Shown piece after piece: positions 30,370-39,276 of a stretch of DNA of 41,709 nt (position 1 is the stretch's first letter; every line of letters starts with the position of its first letter). A program made the translations under genes and the position numbers. The DNA comes from Spinellus fusiger. Its lineage: Eukaryota; Mucoromycota; Mucoromycetes; Mucorales; Phycomycetaceae. A model generated the notes under the pieces. That model saw only the letters and a list, made by a program, of their open reading frames with translations, searched no databases and was not told the DNA's origin. The stretch lies in assembly GCA_025094145.1 (NCBI GenBank), contig JALLLS010000147.1, forward strand, positions 1-41,709. The letters run 5' to 3'.

Positions 30370-32520
30370 GTAATTCCATCTTTCTTGGATGTTGCTGCAC
30401 CATTGGATGATCTTTGTAATTTGGGCAGCCTTAAAGATTGTTAGACCAAACATCATGAGAAGGCTTTCTATAATCTTCAGATTGCCTTGGCCAATGCACC
30501 TGTCATATCCCCACCTGACCTACACTATTGTTTTCATGTGGCTACAGATGCCTTGATAACTGGTATTGGTGGCATGCTTTATCAAGTCATTGATGGTGAC
30601 ATAAAGTATATTGCTATGGTCTCACGTAAACTTTCTGTATCTGAAAGAAATTACAGTACTACTAAGTGAGAACTACTGGCTGTTGTTTATACATTTACCA
30701 AGTTCCATAAGTGGCTACATCTTATTCCATTTACCTTACATACAGACCACAAGAGCCTGATATACCTTAATACTCAGGAAACACCTAATGCACTTATGCT
30801 AGGGTGGTGGGAATGTATCTTTGCCTACCATTTTGATTGTATTTATCTTCCTGGTTATAAGAATCTTATTCCAGACTGTTTGAGTCACCTGTACTCTAAC
30901 AATGATGACAATGTTGTCATCTTAGAGGGGGGTAATTTTGCTAATGACAAGAAGAACAAAGTAGAAAACATACTGGGTAAACAGAAATATTCATACAGAC
31001 CATTAAAGAAGTCTTGTTCAGATGCCTTCAGAAATAAAATAAGTGAAGCATTGATAAGTGAACAGTCATCTTCAAGCATGAAAAAAGATAATTCACCAGT
31101 ACAAACTGAACAAGAGAATGATAATCCTGTCATCAGAACACTCAAGTTTGCTGAGTACATGATGCCACCTGCTCATGAGAGAGATGATCTTATTTTCAAG
31201 GCTCATATATTGGGGCATTTTGGATTGCAAAGTATTGAAAACCAATTACATCATGACAGTGTACATTGGACCAATATGCAAAAAGATATTCAACACATCA
31301 TAAGTGAATGTCTTGAGTGTAATAGATTCAATATTACCAAAGTGGGTTATCATCCTCCAAAGTCAGTGCTGCCAGATTAACCACTAGATCATTGGTGCAT
31401 GGATCTTGGCTCATTTGACATTACCTCATCAAGTGGCAATAATTTCATGCTAGTGATGGTTGATTACTTCTCCAGGTTTACCATTCTAAGAGCATTGCCT
31501 GATAAACACAGTACAACCATTGCAAAAAAACTTCTGTCTATATTTTCATTATTTGGTTTCCCAAAGATTATCAACAGTGACAATGGTACTGAGTTTGTAA
31601 ATGAGATTGTTACAAATCTTATTGAAATGAGTAGTATTGATTAACAACTGTCTCTACCATATTCTCCAATGGGTAATTCAGTCAATGAAGCATACATTGG
31701 TTTGGCCAAACCTACCATCATTAAAGAACTACATGGTAAAGGTCAAGATTGGGATTTATACCTCAATTATGCACAGTACACAATAAACTGCAGATATGCC
31801 TGTTTACATAAATCAAGACCATATACTGTTATGTTCAATTGGCAACCTGCAGGGTTCCAGAATTATCAGGATGTTAAGCCTACAATTTGAATAAAGAAAG
31901 CTGACATGAAACTTATTGATGAAAAGTACATGTTTGTCAATGAAGTTGTCATACCAGCACTCCACAAACATATTAGAGATACACAGCTTAAAGATCATGA
32001 GCTATTTAACAAGTTGCACAGAGTAGTGCAAGAACAGTACCCTGTCAGGGCAAAAGTAATGATAAATAATATTAATAGACAGAGCAAACTAGATGCTTGA
32101 AATGATAGACCATTCTACATTCACAACATAACTAAGAATGGCAGTTATGTTCTCAAGGATAAAACTAGATCCTTATTATCAAGAGATGTCCCTACTTCAC
32201 ACATCAAACTTATTGCAAACAGTAGTGCTGATGTCCTTGCAGAAATTGAAGAACTTAAAGAAACTCATTACAAGGTACAAGCTGTGATTGATCACAAGAA
32301 CTCTAATGGCAACTACCTATACAGAGTGAGATGGAAAGGCTACCCTGACCCATCTGATAACACATGGGAACCAACAGAACACTTTGACTCTAAAAAACAT
32401 ATTGAAATATATTGGAGTTGTCATACTACTGGTCAGCCATCTAAGAAATGTAAAACTATAAAAACAGTCAATACACATAAGATAGCTACAAGAAAAAAAT
32501 GTAGCCACAATTCTGCCTAA
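30370..32520 (+). pseudogene. Chromodomain Ty3/Gypsy pol: RNase H-integrase-chromodomain, five in-frame stops
   Basis: One frame, with no frameshift seen. RNase H block 30487-30900 (FHVATDALITGIGGML, SRKLSVSERNYSTTK, FTLHTDHKSLIYL). Integrase zinc-binding H2C2 near 31230-31330 (AHILGHFGLQS, ISECLECNR). Catalytic core with MDLGSF and INSDNGTEF, then SPMGNSVNEAY, where Glu follows an altered motif. Chromodomain 32270-32420 (YRVRWKGYPDPSDNTWEPTEH), which usually tethers integration to marked histones. Stops: TGA 30667, TAA 31378, TAA 31642, TGA 31888, TGA 32098. RT proper and gag are missing upstream, where LTR-D begins. Confidence 0.88.
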
Positions 32521-32711
32521 ATTATCAGTGGATATATATCCAATGTAATAACAGGTCTTTTCCTTGTATTTTTGTCCCACTGGGTTTTACAGGCAAGGTT
32601 TTTATTGACCCAATACATTACAGCAATCAGTCACTTGACAAACATGTCAACATTCATCTGTGTACAATACAAAAAGATCACTATAATATGTGCTTGTCTG
32701 AGAAGGGGCTA

Positions 32712-32994
32712 TGTTGTAATCATGAAGACAACAGTAGCAGTGTGATGACCTAATCTGAACACTCCTTTTTACACCATTTTCCATGCCATCAACATCACTC
32801 CTTTATTTTGCATCACTTCTATGTCACTGATCATGCACTCCTTTATTATTTGTATAGCACATGTCACTTAGTAATTGGATAGTACCATAGAAACATTCAT
32901 ATAAATACTTATCCAATTTTCATAATAAAATCTGCATTCTGATATCTGTTATCAGCTTATACTATCTACTATATCTTGTCTTATTTGCACAACA
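32712..32994 (+). mobile_element. 3' LTR of the chromodomain Gypsy element
   Basis: A purine-rich tract AGAAGGGGCTA ends at 32711, then TGTTGTAATCATGAAGACAA starts the LTR. TATAAATACTTATCC and AATAAAATCTGC sit near its 3' end, which is placed at GCACAACA. The order integrase-chromodomain-polypurine tract-LTR is as expected. The right edge is approximate. Confidence 0.65.
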
Positions 32995-33040
32995 CCTAGT
33001 ACTCTTTTCCTACCTGTTTCCAGTGGTCCCTTGCAAACAG

Positions 33041-33270
33041 TCACAGACTAATTATTAAGTTGTCTCCTTTCTACAACATAATCTATAGTTAAGACACTAA
33101 ATATTAAAGTCTACTGTACAGGCCATTATTACTAAGCATCCTAAAAACAGTAACAGATTATTCTTAATAACACAGTCACCTGTCTATTTATTATAAATAG
33201 ACATGTCAAGATTGTTTTAATAAAAGTATCTTGTTCTTAAGTCTGATATTCTTTCTTGGAATTTAACACA
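33041..33270 (+). mobile_element. Partial LTR, related to 36904-37162
   Basis: CACAGACTAATTATTAAG through TATAAATAGACATGTCAAG, AATAAAAGTATCTTG and the terminal TTTAACACA align with the inverted copy at 36904-37140. The first 25 bp or so are missing. Confidence 0.7.
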
Positions 33271-33275
33271 TTAGC

Positions 33276-33480
33276 TGTAAGGATTACTGTACTGCTACCT
33301 ACAGTACCTGATAACAATTAGTCATAATGACTCTATAATACTTCTAATAATCAGAGAAATGGAATAGAATAGTATAAATATCTACAATTCTATATAAAAA
33401 ATAAAGTGTCTTTTCTCTACCCAAAAGTTTATCTTTCTACTTCTCTAGTCATCTAAGGCTTCCAATCTCAATAGTCCCTC
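33276..33480 (+). repeat. LTR-like fragment
   Basis: TGTAAGGATTACTG..., AGTATAAATATC and AAATAAAGTG follow the LTR pattern, but no second copy or target duplication was found. Confidence 0.3.
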
Positions 33481-35230
33481 AAATTTATTTTACTATTTAG
33501 ATAATTAATAGACTAATTTTTTTTATAATATTCAAAATGTATACTTGTATAAATAATAAATATTTATGTACATTTGACTATTTAAAATTCAATAATATAA
33601 TATTGCTATAATAATATATTTATTATATTAAAAGACATAATAAATATCTTAAAATGCTTTTCTTTTAAATAAATATACTAATCCTATAAAATATTTACAT
33701 GCTTATAAATTATTTTTTTATAATTGATCCATTGTCTATTTAATGATCAATCAAAATGAGAATTAAAGTAAATGTTTATAAGGATTAGCAGGTTATATAA
33801 TGTTATTTAAAATTAAGAAGTTGGAATTTTCACTTCTGATTGATAAAAAAATTAATTATTTTAAATTTGGTTTAAAGATAGGTAGAGTACTAGTTACAGG
33901 GGTTTTTAGTTGAATGTATTATTTTTAATTTCTTGTTTTGATACATTAGAAAATATATCTATAGATCATCTTGGATATTAATAAAATGTTTTTTAAACAA
34001 CAATAAAGAACATCCTACTAACAATCATTTAGTAATACCTTTAGAAATTTGTATTGTTTTATTTTTATATAATTATGCTAATAGTATAATATGTCATAAC
34101 AAAACACTTATACTATTTTGGTACAATATATTAATGCTGGTATGATATTAGATTATGGTATAATATGAATTGGATTATAGATTATTACACTGATAATCTT
34201 TTTATAGACCATATGAAAAAGATATCCCTCAATAACAGCCTCTTATTTATTAATACAATTAATTATTGTGATAGAGTTTGGACATAAATATGTAAAAACA
34301 TTTTATGGATAATAATATTTTTTATAGTAGTGATACCATTCTAAAGAATATCAAGCAGAGATTCAAAGTTGACTATAGACTATGCATATTTATAGGCAAC
34401 AAATAAATTGATATAAGCACTATTGAGGTTAGTAAAAATGTTACAACAACCAAAGTGAAGGATGATCATTTGAAGCTGGTGCTAGAAGCAAAGACAATTA
34501 TAGTAAGAATTGTAAATACATTTCACTTTATAAAACCATCCTCTATTTTAGTTTCTACCCTACAAATCTGTCAATTAAAGACAGATTTGACTTTTACAAC
34601 ACTTGAGTTACCATCTCAATATGTCACTAAATATATATACAGAAAAATTAGGGCAATTATGTAGACAGAGAATACACAATAAATGAAGAAGTTGTTGAGG
34701 AGAAATTATTTTTTATCTGTAAAATAGAGTGATCCAGTATCTATTTGTAAAGATAGCCTTAGGAAAGTAGGAAATCAGTGAAGTTGCTAAAATTAGTTAG
34801 AGCAATGGAATGCTTTAGAAAAAAGTATATATAATAAATAATTGTACATTTTAATAAAATAAAAATGAAAGTCAATATATATCTTTGATTCCACAAGAAG
34901 GATGGTTTATACCCTTGGTAAAGTATAGTTGTTGGATCTTGCTTTGTTCCTGTTTGTTTCTTTTGTTTGTTTTTTTTGTTTGTCTGTTGTTAAGAAGATT
35001 ACCATTATCTGTCGTTAAGAAGGTTACCATTATCTGTCTTCTTATTTCCCCACAGGCTTGCCCTCAATGTATTTTTTCCAGACCATCACAACTATAGTTT
35101 CTTGCAGCTATAGAAAACCAAGTTTCCTATCTCCTATCTACAGGCCCTCTCAAGTTCATATACTTGCAAGAGCAGATAGCCTTTCCCCAAGGTCCTGTAC
35201 ATCTTCATTTCAATCTCTTGTGCCCAAAAC
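33481..35230. other. Long AT-rich tract, no gene seen
   Basis: Low-complexity AT-rich sequence with only short chance frames. I recognise no RNA gene, transposon end or protein similarity. Confidence 0.55.
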
Positions 35231-35861
35231 TGTTGTGTTCCAACCTCAATCAAAAGATTGTCTATGAATAGGTCAACACAAGTAGTGTACTGTGACATTC
35301 AGAATACTCTATGAAAGCTTGAGTACACACAAGTACCATAGTACATCTCTGTATCATCTCACTGATTGGTTGTAACTACAAATCACCTTCTAAAGCTCAG
35401 TGTACTATTGGACACTTAACAAGAGCCATCTTCATTAATAATCCTAACAGAACAATATTGACCTATCAGATTCAATTGAGTAAAGACTCATAATAATTAA
35501 TGGTTTTAATAATGGAGTGCTTATCCCAGAAACCAACCATAGGGTTGAATCTAATAATACTACAACTAAGTAAAACATATGAGCCAACCATAAGGTGGCA
35601 GTTATTAATACTACTATAAGGTAGTAATATAGACACTGACCATAAGGTCAAAGAGAGTGAATTCTACCATAAGGTAGAATGTCCCCACCAACCATTTAGT
35701 TATAATTGTGAAGCAGCCATAAGGTTGACTATCATGACTACCATAAGGTAGAAGCCACCAAAGGATAAGCACCCACCAAAAGTATAGATAATGAACCTTT
35801 CTTTACTCAATAAAAATTATCTTTGTTTAGTCTTGTTAATCTACCTGTCCAAACAATCTCA
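35231..35861 (+). mobile_element. LTR-E, left arm of a 631-bp inverted pair
   Basis: TGTTGTGTTCCAACCTC to AACAATCTCA with TATAGATAATG and AATAAAAATT near the end. Its reverse complement is essentially identical to LTR-F, including private variants such as GTTTAGTCTTG and AAAGATTGTCTATG. Confidence 0.85.
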
Positions 35862-36013
35862 CATGTTTCTGTGATAAAAAGGAGAGTAGTGGGGGACAGT
35901 AAGATAGAACATCATGCACAGTGGTTGCCCTAAGACCATTGACATTCCAAAGACTTACATTGATTGTATCACTCATAAAGAGGGACTTTTTGAGGAGACA
36001 AAGAGAGCTTCAT
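35862..36013 (-). mobile_element. LINE fragment (ORF1/ORF2 junction, copy 2 subfamily)
   Basis: On the minus strand ATGAAGCTCTCTTTGTCTCC through GTGATACAATCAATGTAAG to TTTTTATCACAGAAACATG matches 19196-19350 of LINE copy 2. Here the ORF2 start is intact (TTATGAGTG), whereas copy 2 has ATA. Both ends are cut exactly by LTR-E and LTR-F. Confidence 0.9.
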
Positions 36014-36644
36014 TGAGATTGTTTGGACAGGTAGATTAACAAGACTAAACAAAGATAATTTTTATTGAGTAAAGAAAGGTTCATTATCTATACTTTTGGT
36101 GGGTGCTTATCCTTTGGTGGCTTCTACCTTATGGTAGTCATGATAGTCAACCTTATGGCTGCTTCACAATTATAACTAAATGGTTGGTGGGGACATTCTA
36201 CCTTATGGTAGAATTCACTCTCTTTGACCTTATGGTCAGTGTCTATATTACTACCTTATAGTAGTATTAATAACTGCCACCTTATGGTTGGCTCATATGT
36301 TTTACTTAGTTGTAGTATTATTAGATTCAACCCTATGGTTGGTTTCTGGGATAAGCACTCCATTATTAAAACCATTAATTATTATGAGTCTTTACTCAAT
36401 TGAATCTGATAGGTCAATATTGTTCTGTTAGGATTATTAATGAAGATGGCTCTTGTTAAGTGTCCAATAGTACACTGAGCTTTAGAAGGTGATTTGTAGT
36501 TACAACCAATCAGTGAGATGATACAGAGATGTACTATGGTACTTGTGTGTACTCAAGCTTTCATAGAGTATTCTGAATGTCACAGTACACTACTTGTGTT
36601 GACCTATTCATAGACAATCTTTTGATTGAGGTTGGAACACAACA
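36014..36644 (-). mobile_element. LTR-F, right arm of the inverted pair
   Basis: 631 bp, the mirror copy of LTR-E across a 152-bp LINE spacer. Flanks TTCAT and ATTAC do not match, so it is not a simple solo insertion. Confidence 0.85.
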
Positions 36645-36647
36645 ATT

Positions 36648-36903
36648 ACAGCAATTTTACCCAGGAAATGCTCATTGACTGTATGCTTGAAAGTCCTCAA
36701 GAGCATAGACTAGTTGCTAAGATTGCATGAAATTTAAATATTAAATATTGTACTGCATTAAGATGGTGGCATGTCTATAAAGAAACAGAAGAAATAGCAT
36801 CTAAAAAGAGTGAGCAAAACTCTGGCCCAAAAAGTTCTTTTACAATAAAACATAATAAGTATATTAACAAACTTCTTGGTAACAACCCTCAGTTGTATTT
36901 GGA
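36648..36903 (+). pseudogene. Transposase helix-turn-helix fragment (Tc1/mariner type)
   Basis: The plus frame reads TQEMLIDCMLESPQEHRL, a TGA at 36727-36729, then NLNIKYCTALRWWHVYKET and NKYINKLLGNNPQLYLDVL. It resembles the helix-turn-helix region at 4313-4933 (the TA-W-Y helix, then LL-D-P-L). It has no catalytic part and is cut by LTRs on both sides. Confidence 0.55.
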
Positions 36904-37162
36904 TGTGTTAAATTTGAAAGGGAATTAATCAGACTCAAGAACAAGATAATTTTATTAAAACAATTTTGACATGTCTATTTATATTAAATAGACAGGTAAC
37001 TGTGTTATTGAGAATAATCTGTTACTGTTTTAGGATAATTGATAATAATGGCCTGTACAGTAGACTTTAATATGCAGTGTCTTAACTATGAATTACATTG
37101 TAGAAAGGAGACAACTTAATAATTGGTCTGTGACTGCTACCATTGTCTTCATGATTACAACA
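36904..37162 (-). mobile_element. Solo LTR, 259 bp
   Basis: Minus-strand TGTTGTAATCATGAAGACAA to TTTAACACA with TATAAATAGACATG and AATAAAATTATC. It interrupts the LINE 5' fragment just after ...GGCCAGAACAATAT. Its start matches the LTR at 32712 and its body matches 33041-33270. There is no clear target duplication. Confidence 0.7.
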
Positions 37163-37325
37163 ATATTGTTCTGGCCAAAAAGTGTAAAAAGTAAATAAAC
37201 TGATGGTTTTTTGTCCAAAGAAGTTGAAAGTTGGTAGGAAGGTGTGTTTTGTAATGATGTTGATGGATGTAAAGTTAAAGCAGACAGGTGTATGCTTGTT
37301 GATAAGATGCAAAACTGTTTACTTA
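37163..37325 (-). mobile_element. LINE 5' UTR fragment (copy 2 subfamily)
   Basis: AAGTAAACAGTTTTGCATC... and CAACTTTCAACTTCTTTGGA on the minus strand align with 18131-18285, just short of the ORF1 start. It continues, after the LTR at 37326-37717, into 37718-37788. Confidence 0.8.
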
Positions 37326-37717
37326 TGTAATATTGGGCACAGGCTATCAACAGGACTACCAGAGAGATGAATGTGTAGGTATTTGGTCTCTAGCAGGGAC
37401 AGCAAAATAGAGTTTTGACACAAACTTAGAAACAGGAAAAACCAAGGGGTATGGTGGTGGGGATATGACACACAATTTGAATACAATTTGTAACTAGGCA
37501 ACTATTCTATAAGCAATCCTTGCTTCTCTTAATGGTCCCAACAATACTTAACATAAACACAAAAGGTTAATATTTATTTATGATTCAATTAATGGGGTTT
37601 TTATATACTGTTTCCTTGTGTTGTTAGCTATAGCTATTAATCTCATTAACTTTTTAACACTGTTTATATCTTGGCAAAGTTATTGACTATCCACACTATA
37701 GCCACTGCTATATCACA
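37326..37717 (-). mobile_element. Solo LTR with 4-bp target duplication
   Basis: 392 bp with near-matching ends (TGTAATAT and, inverted, TGTGATAT), flanked by CTTA at 37322-37325 and 37718-37721. The interrupted LINE sequence AAGTAAACAG is restored when the unit is removed. TATATAAAAACC and AAATAAATA run in minus orientation. The fragment at 25346-25582 is a second copy. Confidence 0.82.
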
Positions 37718-37788
37718 CTTACTTAAAAAAACTTTTTTTTTTTTTTGAAAAACTCAGATTTTTCAAAAAAGTAGTGGGAAAGTGAAAG
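37718..37788 (-). mobile_element. LINE 5' end fragment (copy 2 subfamily)
   Basis: CTTTCACTTTCCCACTAC, the TTGAAAAA hairpin and the A13-G-T run match 18066-18136. The six bases at the centre of the hairpin (TCTGAG) are flipped relative to copy 2 (CTCAGA). Confidence 0.85.
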
Positions 37789-38176
37789 TGTCTGTGATAG
37801 ACACTGTGCTATCAAATAGAGTAATACTGTTGGCTGCACATGTCTTCTTTTTTTGGAACACACATTATCCTGTGTGGATACACACAGATAATATAATATA
37901 ATTAATAAGATAAATGCTAATACAATATATTGTCTTGGCTTAACATGTTCACTGTAAAGAGAACATAAAGACAGGACATGTATGTGCAATTGTACACTGT
38001 AGAATTTAGTATAAATAATCAAGTGAATTCAATGAATAAATATTATCTTCTATCTTTTTTTTATTCTTCTTCTTTGATCTATATGGGCTTCAGTCTAAAC
38101 CAAGAACCACTAGCTATTCCACTCTGTGCACATACCTCTGGGCTTAGAACTATTTTATTCAAATTAGGGAACAACA
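37789..38176 (+). mobile_element. Solo LTR of the gag-element family
   Basis: TGTCTGTGATAGACAC to GGGAACAACA, 388 bp, aligned end to end with the LTR at 7038-7426 (shared CAATTGTACACTGTAGAATT and GGGCTTCAGTC). It interrupts the LINE at its extreme 5' end, where a tRNA start would lie about 8-11 bp away by comparison with copy 2. No tRNA is visible beyond it now. Confidence 0.8.
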
Positions 38177-39262
38177 AAATTAATGTGTGTGGTATATAGG
38201 TTTGTGTGATAAATGGATAAGAAGGTAAAAATATGCTGTAAGTAAAGGATTATCAGCAATAATGGAGGTTTGTGGGGTTTGGATAAAAGGGGATAGTCTC
38301 TTCAACTGAATTGACTATTAGAATAAAATAAAGTAATTTACACTCACAAGTGAATGCAAAAGAGAAAGGTGTATAATAGGATACAAGTATGGATAAAAAC
38401 AGTGAACAAGTTCACAAAGAAAAACAGTGCAATCAAGACTATGCAGAGAATTGACTTGCACAAGAAACAGAAAAACAACAGATAATTCACAAATAACTTC
38501 AACAGAATGTAATACTTGTCTCAGAAAGATCCAATTGCAATGGAAGAATAAGAAGATAACAAAAAGAATAAAGAAAAATATTCAAAAGAAGTATCACAAT
38601 AGAATTTGACCATTTATTTCAGTTCTTTGTAGATAGGGTATTTATACTAAAGAACAACTAATAAAAATACAGAATGATTTCATAAGAAATTAACTTAACA
38701 AAAATAATTAAGACAATTGTATTGTTGCTACATCATAGATGAATAACAACTACAAATTTAATAAACTATACTAGCATTGTTACAAGAATATATCATAACA
38801 ATGATTCTTCAGAAGAAAAGAAAAAAGAAAGAAACTAAAATAGTGCTATTGAGATGAACTTGTAGTGACAAAGTTATCCACTGCAAAAGCAACTAAAATA
38901 GTATAAAGAAATACATCATAGAGAAAGGAAAACAAGTTTAGGTAGAAAACAGAATAACATAAGAAAAAGAGTAAAGAAAGGAAAAAGATTGTGGGACAAG
39001 AGCATTGATCTCTTTACCATGTACAGAAAATGTCAGAAACATATTGGCTTCCAAAAGAGAAAGAAAAGAGAAGACTGACACAAAAGGAAAGAAAGAGAAA
39101 CTGAGGGGCAAGGAAAACTTAGCAATTCTATCTTCATTGGACAGAGGAAGGCTGCGGCACACATTATAGTTCAAGACCAAACAAAAGAGAAGCATGGCCT
39201 GTTCCAGCTTCTTTGTGGCTGAGGCCAACAAGTGGCACACACACTGTGTCAAAATATGAAAA
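38177..39262. other. A-rich spacer, no gene seen
   Basis: Purine-rich and AT-rich sequence, with a few short chance frames. A TATTTATACTAAAG near 38640 could be part of an old LTR; nothing else supports that. Confidence 0.5.
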
Positions 39263-39276
39263 GTGCTGATGGTTAA
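39263..39276 (+). other. tRNA-Gly 5' fragment, nucleotides 1-14
   Basis: GTGCTGATGGTTAA matches tRNA-Gly nucleotides 1-14 (GCGCTGATGGTTAA) and is followed directly by GGTTAAAG, the LINE end. The bases before it (GAAAA) also fit the tRNA-Gly upstream flank if a CG or GC pair was lost (GAAAAGTGCTG versus GAAAAGTGCGCTG). Confidence 0.85.

Noticed and set aside
29737..35861. LTR-D and LTR-E as the two LTRs of the Gypsy pol element between them
   Set aside because: They are in opposite orientation, and the pol element has its own polypurine tract and LTR at 32712.
29737..36644. Target-duplication swap among LTR-D, -E and -F like that of LTR-A/-B
   Set aside because: All 5-bp flank combinations in both orientations were compared by eye and none matched.
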